Source of the DNA: Bacillota bacterium
GTDB lineage: Bacteria; Bacillota; UBA994
DNA length: 64,000 nt
Direction of reading: 5' to 3'
Assembly: GCA_018333655.1 (NCBI GenBank)
Contig: JAGXTJ010000055.1
Location: 1-64,000 of the forward strand
Both the position numbers and the translations under genes were made by a program. The notes under the pieces are model-generated. The model did not search any database and had not been told where the DNA came from. It saw only the letters and a list, made by a program, of their open reading frames with translations. Shown here one piece after another: positions 42,322-50,847 of the stretch. Each line of letters starts with the position of its first letter. Position 1 is the first letter of the stretch.

Positions 42322-44055
42322 CTAGGTCCTAAATACGCTGTCGAGCTCTGCGTCACTGATGTCAAAAACGGTGTTATGTGGCGCGAGTTTCTCGTTGCAG
42401 AAGAATTCTGGCAGACGATCGGCGGCCTTAGTAAAGCCGGCAGCCTCGTTAAAGGCTAGTTCGCCCTTGAGAATATTCTTACCTAAGGCGAGTACATCAT
42501 CTGTGGTCAGAGTCAAATTATACTGGGCGTTTAGCATTTCTACTATGGTAGGTAGTCCATCGGGATTGTCTAAGACGGGGAAGGCCACGAAGAGACAGAG
42601 ACCTGAAGCATCGATGGCAGCTGTCGCCACCTGCAAATTGCGCGAGAGCTCTATCTGTCCTTCTGCCTTTAGAGGGTCGACAAAGCCACCCACCTTGAGG
42701 ATATTGGCAGTCACAGCGTATCCTGCGGTATGGTCCGCACCCATGGGACTAGTAGCATAGGTGACGCCCATGCCCTTGCAGGCGCGCGGGTCGTAAGCTG
42801 GAATGCCCTGACCCTTTACTGTGGCTACGCGGGTCACGCTGTAGGCCTTGCCAGTAAAGTCGGCACCGTTTCCGAGAATGCGGCCGGCAGCTGTACCCTT
42901 CGCTACCTCACTGAGGGCGGCAATAGCAGCTTTACCATCACCAAAAGGTATGACACCCGCCTCCATCATCACACCTAGGGCCACGCCAGCTTCGATGGTA
43001 TCGAGCCCGGCATCATTGCAAATGTAGTTGAGCTCAGCTATGGTATCGAGGTCTTTGATTTCGAGATTGGCGCCAAAGCCCCAGGCCGTCTCATATTCTA
43101 TCGGCGAACAAATCCTGCCGTCTGGCATCGGGTAGGCGTTAGAACAGCGGATAACACAGCCAGGGTGGCAAGCATGCGCTACGCGCCCTCCCTTTCTCTC
43201 CTTGGCAATGCGAGCGAGCGACTCCCCGCCAATCTCATTGGCATGCTCAAAGCGTCCATTGTTGCTAAAATTTCGTACTGGTAAAGTTCCGGCTTCGCTA
43301 ATAACATTCATTAGTACATTGGTGCCATAGCTAGGCAGCCCTGTACCGCTAACCGGGTGGTCAAGGAGTATCTTGGCAAATTTCTTGGCGGCAGATGAGA
43401 ACTTCTCTTTATCGTGCACTGGTACGCCATAGGTGGTTGGCGAATCGATGACAATCGCTTTGAGGCGCTTAGAACCGAGCACAGCACCCAGGCCTCCCCG
43501 CCCGGCATAACGGCTGGAGTTGCCATCGCCATCGTTGCTGGCGACACCCGCTCCAGAGAGCATCATTTCTCCCGCTGGGCCGTTGCAGATGACGCCGACC
43601 TTGCTGCCGTAGCGTTCGCGCAGTATGGCCGTCAGCTCGTATGTTCCTTTGCCCGCCAACTCATCGGCCGAGATAATTTCGGCTCCCGCAGGAGACACCT
43701 TGGCAAGCCAAGTGCCCTGTCCTTTAGGCATGCCCTCGACAACGATAGCCTTAATGTCCAGGCTGGCTATTTTCTGCGAACAGATGCCACCCGCATTCGC
43801 CTCCTTGATGCCCCCTGTCAAGGGGCTTTTTCCGCCGAAGGAGAGACGGCCAGATGAGGGAGCCGTGGTGCCTGACAGCAGCCCCGGGGCGATGACAAGC
43901 TTGTTAAACTCGCGCAGGGGATGACATTCTGGGGGCACTTCGTCGCAGACCATTTGCGATGTCAGCGCACGCCCTCCTAGCGGCAAATACTTCTCAGGTA
44001 CTTCCTCAAATTTAGCCTCACACGTCGACATGTTAATACGCAGCAATCTTGGCAT
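42322..44055 (-). CDS. aor: Aldehyde ferredoxin oxidoreductase
   Basis: A 577-residue tungsten-bispterin enzyme oxidising aldehydes to acids with reduction of ferredoxin. N-terminal pterin-binding segments (PGLLSGTTAPSSGRLSFGGKSP and AVVVEGMP-type repeats), the 4Fe-4S cysteines CHPGCVIRCSNAY at about 294-306 with a fourth Cys in SGLCLF, and DPRACKGMGVTYATSPMGADHTAGYA in the second pterin region are all present. GGAGGAGG precedes the ATG. It heads an operon with MoaD and MoeB genes and a divergent MoaD-like gene. Marks a strict anaerobe. Confidence 0.95.
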   Translation of the reverse strand: MPRLLRINMSTCEAKFEEVPEKYLPLGGRALTSQMVCDEVPPECHPLREFNKLVIAPGLLSGTTAPSSGRLSFGGKSPLTGGIKEANAGGICSQKIASLDIKAIVVEGMPKGQGTWLAKVSPAGAEIISADELAGKGTYELTAILRERYGSKVGVICNGPAGEMMLSGAGVASNDGDGNSSRYAGRGGLGAVLGSKRLKAIVIDSPTTYGVPVHDKEKFSSAAKKFAKILLDHPVSGTGLPSYGTNVLMNVISEAGTLPVRNFSNNGRFEHANEIGGESLARIAKERKGGRVAHACHPGCVIRCSNAYPMPDGRICSPIEYETAWGFGANLEIKDLDTIAELNYICNDAGLDTIEAGVALGVMMEAGVIPFGDGKAAIAALSEVAKGTAAGRILGNGADFTGKAYSVTRVATVKGQGIPAYDPRACKGMGVTYATSPMGADHTAGYAVTANILKVGGFVDPLKAEGQIELSRNLQVATAAIDASGLCLFVAFPVLDNPDGLPTIVEMLNAQYNLTLTTDDVLALGKNILKGELAFNEAAGFTKAADRLPEFFCNEKLAPHNTVFDISDAELDSVFRT

Positions 44056-44254
44056 TAAACCTAACCTCCTCCATATTTCTCGCTTCTGTCACCAAAATAC
44101 ATTCTACATCGGGCAATATTTTCCTTCAGATAGCGCAAATTTCGCACAAATTATTTTGCTCTCTGGCCCACTGTCAGTCTATTTGCGTGGCTAAGGAGGT
44201 ATTACCAATTCTTTGTAGAATACTTGCTACACTGTGGCAGGGGAGGTTTTGCAA

Positions 44255-44551
44255 GTGGGAACCATCGAACTAAGGTTTTTTTCAACGCTACAAGATATTA
44301 TGCATGAAAAGGGCTTCGCTTTTCCTACGTATCTGGAGGTAGGCCAAGGCTTAACCGTCAGAGAACTACTGCATCACCTTGGCATAGATGCGCAAGAGGT
44401 TGAGGCGGTAATGGTTAATGGCAAGGTGGAGAATTCTGAAAAATTTATCTGCGCAGGCGATAGAGTAGCGCTTATCCCCCCGGGAACACCCGGCCCTTAC
44501 CGCGTCATGCTAGGCATCAAAGGCAAACTAGACAGCAAGGCCCGAGCCTAG
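44255..44551 (+). CDS. MoaD/ThiS-like protein with extended tail
   Basis: A 98-residue ubiquitin-like protein: TIELRFFSTLQDIMHEKGF, LTVRELLHHLGIDAQEVEAVMVNGKVE, and the tail DRVALIPPGTPGPYRVMLGI. It lacks a terminal Gly-Gly and extends past the usual end by about 20 residues, a form often seen next to AOR genes. The GTG at 44255 follows GGGGAGG at eight bases. It is divergent from aor. Possibly a non-sulfur-carrying regulator or a pro-form; inference only. Confidence 0.8.
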   Translation: MGTIELRFFSTLQDIMHEKGFAFPTYLEVGQGLTVRELLHHLGIDAQEVEAVMVNGKVENSEKFICAGDRVALIPPGTPGPYRVMLGIKGKLDSKARA

Positions 44552-44675
44552 TATTACGCAACCCTAACGTCTGCTTAATGCCCACAAAACTTCGATTAGC
44601 CATAATTAAGCAAATTGTGATATCATTATTTTGCAGTTCTCGACCGCCCAGTATTATACAAGGAGGGATTCCACA

Positions 44676-46418
44676 TTGAAAATCGGTAAAACTCTAATGG
44701 GACTCACTGCTACCGTCGTCGCGCTCATTCTCTTACTCACCTCACCCCTAACAGCAGCACTCACTCCCGGTGCGACCATGAGCATCGTCCTTGATGGACG
44801 AGCCATTGTCACTGCTACACCTCTTGTTACTGTCAACGACATTATCATGGTGCCTTGGCGCCCAGTCAGTGATGCTATGGGATTAAAGCTTGAGTGGATG
44901 TCGGCCACAAGTACCATTCTGGCCCACGGCCACAATGTGCACGTCATGCTGCGCATTAACGATCGTACTGCGCAGGTGAACGATCGCGCTGTAGCACTAG
45001 ATGCACCACCGCGGATAGAGAACGGCCGCACAGTCGTGCCGCTTAGCTTTCTCAGCAGCTTAGGCTTACGCACTAGGTGGGACAGCGCCTCTCGCACTGT
45101 TTCCATCTTTACCGACCATGGCCCCCGCAATGTTATTTTCATCCATCCCGATGGCGCCTCGCCGTCCTTCTTTGCCGCGGCCAGAATGCTACACTCCGGG
45201 CCCGATGGCGAGCTAAACTGGGACCGGCTTCCGGCTACGGCGGTGTACAAAGGGCACATGCTGAACGAGTTAGTAGGCACCTCAAATGGCGGTGCTGTAA
45301 CACATGCTTATGGCGTCAAAGTGTGGGATGGCTCCTTCGGTATGGATCAGCAGAACGTGCAGATTATTTCGCGCTCCGGTCAACCCCACACCATTTTGGA
45401 AGAAGCAAAGATTGCTGGCTTCTCGGTGGGCATGATTAACACCGGCACGATAACTGAACCTGGTTCAGGCGTGTGGGGTGCCAGCGTTGTCAACCGCGGC
45501 GACCATCTTGGCATCGCTCGCGAGCTTATCATTCGCCCTGACGGCCAACAAATTGATGTTATCTTTGGTGGTGGCGAAGTATGGTTCCTGCCTAACACTG
45601 TTACTGGCCGGCATGGTGTGCGCGGACGGAGGACAGACGGCGTGAACCTCATCAATGAAGCTATCGCCAGAGGCTACCGCGTCATCTACACGCGCGAAGA
45701 ATTGCTAAATCTACCTGTCAATACCACGCGCGTGCTTGGACTTTTTGCCGCCCATGATACTTACAACGACAATAACGAAGAGGCCTCACCACGTTACATA
45801 TATACCGAGGAGCAGCTTCGCGCTGAGGGCCTACCAGACTTCGACCCCAATGCTCCTACCTTTGCCCAGATGATGACGGCAGCGATTCAAATCCTGTCAC
45901 GCAATCAAGACAAGGGCTTCTACCTGGTTGCCGAAGAAGAAGGCACCGATAACTTGGCTAATGGCGCTCTTAATGCCCGTGGCACCATAGAAGCGACCAA
46001 GCGTGCTGACGACGGTATTGGCGTGGCTTTAGAGTTCGCCAAGAGTCATCTCAACACACTCGTCATCACTGCAGCTGATAGCGAGGCGAGCGGCCTCTCC
46101 ATTTTGGGGAACCCCGTTCTTGACGCCGCAGGCAATGTGGTACCTACACAAGTGTTACGTAACCGCGCCGGTGAAATATACTTCACCGAACTGCTTGATG
46201 GCAGAGACGGCACTGGTACACCGCCCTTTATGTCCGCACCCGATCGCAATGGCCGCCGCTTTCCTTTTGCCATAGCATGGTCATCGCGCTGGGACCACTC
46301 TGGCAGCATAGTAACGCGCGCCTTTGGCCTACACTCTGACATGGTGAGTGGAACTATCGACAACACCGATATCTACCGTATTAAGTATCGCGCTCTCTTT
46401 GGTCGCTTGCTGCCATAA
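44676..46418 (+). CDS. Secreted alkaline-phosphatase-family protein with copper-amine-oxidase-N-like domain
   Basis: A 580-residue exported protein. Signal peptide to about residue 29, then a copper amine oxidase N-terminal-like beta domain (MVPWRPVSDAMGLKLEWM ... VVPLSFLSSLGLRTRWD, about 30-150), then an alkaline phosphatase fold: HPDGASPSFFAAARM, SNGGAVTHAYGVKVWDG, FYLVAEEEGTDNLANG, LVITAADSEASG and WDHSGSIVTRAFG. Some metal-ligand positions differ from PhoA (TADHE is AADSE, RIDHxxH is GTDNLAN). TTG 44676 has AAGGAGG upstream. Probable phosphomonoesterase or phosphodiesterase at the cell surface. Confidence 0.85.
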   Translation: MKIGKTLMGLTATVVALILLLTSPLTAALTPGATMSIVLDGRAIVTATPLVTVNDIIMVPWRPVSDAMGLKLEWMSATSTILAHGHNVHVMLRINDRTAQVNDRAVALDAPPRIENGRTVVPLSFLSSLGLRTRWDSASRTVSIFTDHGPRNVIFIHPDGASPSFFAAARMLHSGPDGELNWDRLPATAVYKGHMLNELVGTSNGGAVTHAYGVKVWDGSFGMDQQNVQIISRSGQPHTILEEAKIAGFSVGMINTGTITEPGSGVWGASVVNRGDHLGIARELIIRPDGQQIDVIFGGGEVWFLPNTVTGRHGVRGRRTDGVNLINEAIARGYRVIYTREELLNLPVNTTRVLGLFAAHDTYNDNNEEASPRYIYTEEQLRAEGLPDFDPNAPTFAQMMTAAIQILSRNQDKGFYLVAEEEGTDNLANGALNARGTIEATKRADDGIGVALEFAKSHLNTLVITAADSEASGLSILGNPVLDAAGNVVPTQVLRNRAGEIYFTELLDGRDGTGTPPFMSAPDRNGRRFPFAIAWSSRWDHSGSIVTRAFGLHSDMVSGTIDNTDIYRIKYRALFGRLLP

Positions 46419-46445
46419 CGACTTTACCCTTACCCATTGAACAAG

Positions 46446-46489
46446 AAGGAGACGGACTAAGTCCTTTCGGACAGGTCCCGTCTCCTTTT
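46446..46489 (+). terminator. Rho-independent terminator of the phosphatase gene
   Basis: AAGGAGACGG pairs with CCGTCTCCTT, with a second inner GTCC/GGAC pairing, and TTTT follows. It lies 28 bp after the stop codon. Confidence 0.85.
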
Positions 46490-46563
46490 AAACATCCTTG
46501 CTTGCCCCTAAACTCGCGCCCTATTAAGACCATGTCGCTATAGAGACCGCTTCGCGTTCCTAA

Positions 46564-46851
46564 CTACAACTGGTTTAAGTATTTTTTGGCGTAGCTCACT
46601 GCCTCATCGGTGCTGACGCCCTGCTCTACCGCTTGTCTCACGGCACTTTCCAAGAGACAGGCCACCATTGTCAGCCCTACCTGTTCTACAGCGGCCTTAA
46701 GAGCGGCCACTTGGGTGACGACATCCTCACAGCTTCTGCGTTCCTCTAGCATGCGCTGGAGGCCCCTCGCTTGGCCTTCAATGCGCCGCAAGCGCATTTG
46801 CAAGTCGGGCATGGCTTTCTCCAGAATTTCGGCGTTGGTCGTGGACACCAT
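46564..46851 (-). CDS. CsoR/FrmR family metal- or thiol-sensitive repressor
   Basis: A 95-residue all-helical DUF156 repressor: LQMRLRRIEGQARGLQRMLEERRSC, then DVVTQVAALKAAVEQVGLTMVACLLESAV. The classical copper site C-H-C is altered: Cys41 is kept, the His position is Leu66 and the last Cys is Ala70, while a new Cys65 appears. This is closer to the dithiol, sulfide-responsive CstR idea than to a copper sensor. The ATG at 46851 has GGAGG eight bases before it. It faces a thioredoxin-reductase-like gene over a shared operator. Confidence 0.88.
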   Translation of the reverse strand: MVSTTNAEILEKAMPDLQMRLRRIEGQARGLQRMLEERRSCEDVVTQVAALKAAVEQVGLTMVACLLESAVRQAVEQGVSTDEAVSYAKKYLNQL

Positions 46852-46887
46852 GATGAACACCTCCAAAAATGCTTTGTAGCAGTAAAT

Positions 46888-46916
46888 TTGTTGTTGACTA
46901 CCCCTGTGGGTATAAT
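46888..46916 (+). promoter_or_regulatory. Promoter with CsoR-type operator upstream of the flavoprotein gene
   Basis: TTGTTG (46888-46893), 17 bases, and a perfect TATAAT (46911-46916). The spacer and -10 contain TACCCCTGTGGGTA (46899-46912), the pseudopalindromic TACCC..GGGTA motif typical of CsoR/CstR operators, so the adjacent repressor should block this promoter. Confidence 0.75.
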
Positions 46917-46999
46917 ATATCCTCTATCTTAGATGTGGTTAAGCCTTGCGTTCATGATATCACTTTGTAATAAATTGCGAAAGCCGAGGTTTTTTCGAG

Positions 47000-47857
47000 A
47001 TGGAGAGTTTTGATATTGCCATTATTGGGTGTGGACCAGCGGGGCTGTCGGCAGCGATAAATGCCAAGATACGCGGCAAGAAAGTGCAAGTTTTCGGGGC
47101 AGAGGTCTGTAGCCCAAAACTTGAGAGCGCGCCTTGGGTAGAAAACTACCTTGGCCTCCCCCTCTCGGGGTCTGAATTAGGGCAACGCTACTTAAAACAT
47201 TTTACCGACATGGGGCTGACTATCCACCGCCATAGAGTAGATACCATTGTCTCAACAGGGACCGGTTTTATGTTGGCAGCCAAGGGCGAAATCTATGAGG
47301 CCCGCAGCTTAATTCTCGCCACGGGCATCTCACAAACAAGCTACCTACCTGGAGAACGCGACTTTGTGGGTCTTGGCGTAAGTTACTGCGGAACATGCGA
47401 TGGTCCTCTCTACAAAGGCAAGGTAGTTGCGGTGGTGGGCTACACCAGTGAGGCAGTAGAGGAAGCCAATTTTCTCGCTACGATTGCGGCCAAGGTCTAC
47501 TTCATTCCGCAGAACATACCTTTTGCGGATATTCATGACGACATAGAAGTGGTGCCCGGCAAGCCTATCGGCATACTAGGCGAAGACCACCTAACCAAGC
47601 TGGCGCTACGCGACAGAGAACTACAAGTAGATGGCGTGTTTATTTTCCGCGAGGTAACACCGGTGGAGCAACTACTCACTGACTTAGCCCTCTCGCAAGG
47701 AGCTATTGACGTCGACCGACAGATGGCCACGAATATTCCTGGCGTTTTCGCCGCCGGTGACTGTACCGGACGCCCCTTTCAGCTCGCTAAAGCAGTAGGT
47801 GAGGGGGCAGTCGCCGGTCTTAGTGCGGCCTCTTTTCTCGATAGAAAGCCACGCTAG
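47000..47857 (+). CDS. NAD(P)/FAD-dependent oxidoreductase, thioredoxin-reductase-like
   Basis: A 285-residue flavoprotein with FAD motif IIGCGPAGLSAAINA, the redox CxxC in SYCGTCDGPLYKG, a degenerate pyridine-nucleotide motif VVGYTSEAVEEANFL, and the C-terminal FAD motif GVFAAGDCTGRP. It is smaller than standard thioredoxin reductase and has an altered NADPH loop (GYTSE in place of GxGxxA), so electrons may come from another donor such as ferredoxin. The ATG follows GAGG ten bases upstream. It is expected to be controlled by the divergent CsoR-type repressor; its end overlaps rtcB by 4 bp. Confidence 0.88.
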   Translation: MESFDIAIIGCGPAGLSAAINAKIRGKKVQVFGAEVCSPKLESAPWVENYLGLPLSGSELGQRYLKHFTDMGLTIHRHRVDTIVSTGTGFMLAAKGEIYEARSLILATGISQTSYLPGERDFVGLGVSYCGTCDGPLYKGKVVAVVGYTSEAVEEANFLATIAAKVYFIPQNIPFADIHDDIEVVPGKPIGILGEDHLTKLALRDRELQVDGVFIFREVTPVEQLLTDLALSQGAIDVDRQMATNIPGVFAAGDCTGRPFQLAKAVGEGAVAGLSAASFLDRKPR

Positions 47858-49272
47858 GCCTCGTCTTCACCTTTAATTACGGCCAACGGTTTGAGGCGTG
47901 CTACTAGCCGGGTCATGCCGATATCTGCGAGCACTGCACTGACAGCATCGATGTCCTTGTACGCCGCAGGCGCCTCATCGATAATACTACGCATGTTTCG
48001 TGCACTGACGAGTGTGGAGCCCAAGCTTCCATATAGTTCGCTTTCGCTGATACTTTTGCGGGCGAGACTACGCGACATACTCCGACCCGCCCCATGATTG
48101 ACCGAGAAGAATGTTTCGCTTAATAGGGGTGTACCAACTACGACATAGGAGCCAGTGGCCATGCTCCCCGGCAAGAGGGCGGGATGGCCACTTTGTTTGT
48201 ATGGCTCTGGATTCTGCGCATGCTGAGGAGGAAGCGCCCGCGTGGCGCCTTTGCGATGAACGAGTACTTTTTGCCCAAAATGCTCTTCAAATTTGGCGAT
48301 ATTGTGGGCGACGTCATACACCTGCCGGACCTCGTGTGGGGGCACATTAAGCACCTCGCGCAGCACCTCGCGCACCGCATGAGCCATAAGCTGGCGGTTG
48401 GCAAAGGCGTAATTAACGGCACAGGCCATCGCACTGAGGTAGCATTGCCCCTCGCTAGACTGAATGGGAACGGCAGCAAGCCCCTTGCTCGGCAAGTTAA
48501 TACCATAGCGCGGGGCGGCAAGCAGCATAAGCTTAGAAAAATCTGTGCAAGTTTGGTGCCCTAGCCCTCTGCTACCGCTATGAATTAGTACAGCGAGGGT
48601 GCCTTGCCGCAGCGAAAAACTGCTGGCCACCTCACTGTCTAGCACTTTTTGCACGACACAGAACTCGAGAAAATGATTTCCCCCACCTAGGGTTGATAAC
48701 TGCCCGACGCGCTCTTGGGCGGCTTTGGTAAGGGAACTTGGGTCGGCCCCAGGTAACGTTCCGTTTTCCTCTGTCAAGGCCAGGTCGTTAGCGTTTCCGT
48801 AACCCTGCATAACTACTGCCTTCGCACCTAGGGTTAGGACTTCGCGGGCTAAATTGCCGCGGAGCTCGCCCTGGGGACTTTTTTTGCCAATGCCAGTGGG
48901 GATGCGTGTTTCTAGCGATAGCATCAACTGCCGCAGAGTTTTAGCACTGAGCTCCGCTGCCTCGATATCAGTAGCCAGCAATCTAACACCGCAGTTAATG
49001 TCCATGCCGACAGCTCCGGCTGACACCACCCCAGACTCGGCATCGGTTGCTAATACGCCGCCAATGGGCATGCCAAACCCACTGTGCATATCGGGCAGAC
49101 CCACAACATGCTTAAAAGCCCCAGGCAGACAGGCTACGTCTCGTAATTGCTGCAGAGAATCATCCTCACCTAGTTGCTCACGCAAGGCATCGCTTAAATA
49201 GACGCGGCCTTCTACCAGCATAGCGCCGCTCCTTGGCAACCGATAGAGGTTCTGCGCGATCTTGGTCAGCAC
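47854..49272 (-). CDS. rtcB: RNA-splicing ligase RtcB
   Basis: A 472-residue RNA ligase joining 2',3'-cyclic phosphate or 3'-phosphate ends to 5'-OH ends with GTP and Mn2+. Signatures: LPDMHSGFGMPIGGVLA, the Cys/metal GMDINCGVRLL, GGGNHFLEF, IHSGSRGLGHQ, and the guanylylated His region FFSVNHGAGRSMSR. The start is GTG with GGAGG upstream. It is 17 bp after rnhA and probably co-transcribed with it, suggesting an RNA repair or RNA-DNA hybrid maintenance unit. Confidence 0.95.
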   Translation of the reverse strand: MLTKIAQNLYRLPRSGAMLVEGRVYLSDALREQLGEDDSLQQLRDVACLPGAFKHVVGLPDMHSGFGMPIGGVLATDAESGVVSAGAVGMDINCGVRLLATDIEAAELSAKTLRQLMLSLETRIPTGIGKKSPQGELRGNLAREVLTLGAKAVVMQGYGNANDLALTEENGTLPGADPSSLTKAAQERVGQLSTLGGGNHFLEFCVVQKVLDSEVASSFSLRQGTLAVLIHSGSRGLGHQTCTDFSKLMLLAAPRYGINLPSKGLAAVPIQSSEGQCYLSAMACAVNYAFANRQLMAHAVREVLREVLNVPPHEVRQVYDVAHNIAKFEEHFGQKVLVHRKGATRALPPQHAQNPEPYKQSGHPALLPGSMATGSYVVVGTPLLSETFFSVNHGAGRSMSRSLARKSISESELYGSLGSTLVSARNMRSIIDEAPAAYKDIDAVSAVLADIGMTRLVARLKPLAVIKGEDEA

Positions 49273-49289
49273 GTGAAGTCCTCCTCTCT

Positions 49290-49742
49290 CTATGTGGCGC
49301 TAGAGGCACGCAGACCTGCTATGGCAGCACGGGCGAGCTGGTCGCAACGCTCGTTCTCCGGCACTCCCGCATGACCTTTAACTTTAACCCAAGTCACGCG
49401 GTGTTCCTTGGCGAGACTTCGCAGTTCACGCCACAAGTCCGCGTTTTCTACTGGCTGTTTCTTGCTGTTAAGCCAACCGTTCACTTCCCACTTGGCAAAC
49501 CAGTTTTGCACAAAGGCATTAATTAGGTACGCGCTGTCGCTGTACAAGGTGACTGCACAGGGCATCTTTAGAGCGGCCAGAGCCATAACGGCAGCTTTTA
49601 GCTCCATGCGCTGATTAGTCGTGAGCACTTCTGCCCCGTTAAGTTCTTTGCGTGTCTCGCCATATAGGAGCACTGTGCCCCATCCGCCTGGACCAGGATT
49701 GCCAGAGCAGGCGCCGTCCGTGTAAATTACTACTTCTTTCAT
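49290..49742 (-). CDS. rnhA: Ribonuclease HI
   Basis: A 150-residue type 1 RNase H that degrades RNA in RNA-DNA hybrids. Catalytic acidic residues are visible in YTDGACSGNPGPGGWG, NQRMELKAAVMAL, YSDSAYLINAF and ENERCDQLAR, with HAGVP (flexible His) before the last. GAGGAAGAAGTA lies before the ATG. It leads into rtcB. An extended -10 (TGCTAAAAT, minus strand, around 49792-49800) may be its promoter. Confidence 0.94.
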   Translation of the reverse strand: MKEVVIYTDGACSGNPGPGGWGTVLLYGETRKELNGAEVLTTNQRMELKAAVMALAALKMPCAVTLYSDSAYLINAFVQNWFAKWEVNGWLNSKKQPVENADLWRELRSLAKEHRVTWVKVKGHAGVPENERCDQLARAAIAGLRASSAT

Positions 49743-49804
49743 TACTTCTTCCTCAACGCCTTTGCCGTCGTTTACTTGTTTATTCCCTTACATTTTAGCA
49801 CACT

Positions 49805-49834
49805 AAAAGGCCTAGCCGTTACTTGCTAGGCCTC
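49805..49834 (-). terminator. Rho-independent terminator after the NYN gene
   Basis: AGGCCTAGC/GCTAGGCCT is a 9-bp perfect stem with an 8-base loop, followed by TTTTAG on the minus strand. It lies about 40 bp after the NYN stop. Confidence 0.8.
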
Positions 49835-49873
49835 AGGATGCCGCCTGAAGCGGGAAGAACCGTCCCTAGCGAT

Positions 49874-50659
49874 TCAGCTGGCGGCGACGCGCAAAATCTC
49901 CTGAACGAAGGGGTGCTCGCGGTTGAGGCGACAAGCTGTGGTGGGAAAGTCGGCATTGCTGGGGTTAGGCACCTTGTAGGTTTCAAGGATGCCGTCACCG
50001 ATAGCCCTCGATACCACTCTCTGCGGGTCAGCCAAATGGCCTAGTACACGATTGGTCAAAAGCTTTAGCCCCACAAAGAGCATACAGGAACGCTCCAGCC
50101 CGTCAATTTTGCGAATGAGGTAGGCTACGTCTGGGGTAATAATCCCCGACTCCACGGTACGACTTTTTTCGATATTCAGTATGTCCTCGACGGTGCAATA
50201 TTCATCAGCGAACTGCTTGAGGTCTCGACTTGTGGTCCGCTCGACACCTACTATGTGCACTCTTTTGCGCCGGGTACGAAGTTTTTTAATTACTTGAATC
50301 ATATCCCTATCACCGCAGACAATGTAGTACAGATCGATATCCCCACGTGTGTAGACCATCTCAAGCGCATCTAGTGAAAGTTCAATGTCGGCTGCGTTCT
50401 TGCGTCTTCCTTCCTCTGAGGATACCGAGTAGACATGTCTTGGTTCCACGGAGCGGCGTTGTAGCTCGGTCTGCAGGCCCTTAAACTCGACGTGGTCAAA
50501 GTCTGCGTAGGCCAACATAAGTACTACCTCTCCGTATCTCATAGCATGTTGGCGAAGACCATCGACTAACCTCTCGGTTTCTGGGGTGAATCCATAGGCA
50601 TTCTTAGTGCTCCAGTAGACATTTTCGTAGTCAATAAATACTGCCACATTACCAGTCAT
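49874..50659 (-). CDS. NYN-domain (PIN-like) nuclease protein
   Basis: A 261-residue protein with an N-terminal NYN/LabA-DUF88 domain: VAVFIDYENVYWSTKN, KNAADIELSLDALEM, and YIVCGDRDMIQVIKKLR, which together place the four acidic catalytic residues. The C-terminal about 90 residues (YLIRKIDGLERSCMLFVGLK...) resemble a winged-helix module seen in LabA-like proteins. NYN enzymes act on RNA. AGGGGG precedes the ATG. It lies next to rnhA and rtcB but with its own terminator. Confidence 0.9.
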   Translation of the reverse strand: MTGNVAVFIDYENVYWSTKNAYGFTPETERLVDGLRQHAMRYGEVVLMLAYADFDHVEFKGLQTELQRRSVEPRHVYSVSSEEGRRKNAADIELSLDALEMVYTRGDIDLYYIVCGDRDMIQVIKKLRTRRKRVHIVGVERTTSRDLKQFADEYCTVEDILNIEKSRTVESGIITPDVAYLIRKIDGLERSCMLFVGLKLLTNRVLGHLADPQRVVSRAIGDGILETYKVPNPSNADFPTTACRLNREHPFVQEILRVAAS

Positions 50660-50783
50660 ATCGCGCCCCCTAAAATAGTTTCGGCTTAATAATGTTGCCC
50701 ATCGCCCCTCTACTCTATTCCGTTATAATCGCATACATGGTGAATCCCACTAGCGGCTCGGCATACCTATACAAACTACCCCA

Positions 50784-50822
50784 ACCAAAACAAAGAGCCA
50801 GCCCATCAACTGGCTAGCTCTT
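50784..50822 (-). terminator. Rho-independent terminator of pdxST
   Basis: AAGAGCCAGCC pairs with GGCTAGCTCTT (one mismatch) around an 8-base loop; on the minus strand TTTGTTTTGG follows. It lies 26 bp past pdxT. Confidence 0.85.
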
Positions 50823-50847
50823 ACAGTACTATATGGTTTTCTGGGGT

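Noticed and set aside
44056-44254. Moco/Tuco riboswitch upstream of aor
   Set aside because: The intergenic region lacks the conserved core expected for this class, as far as I can judge by eye.
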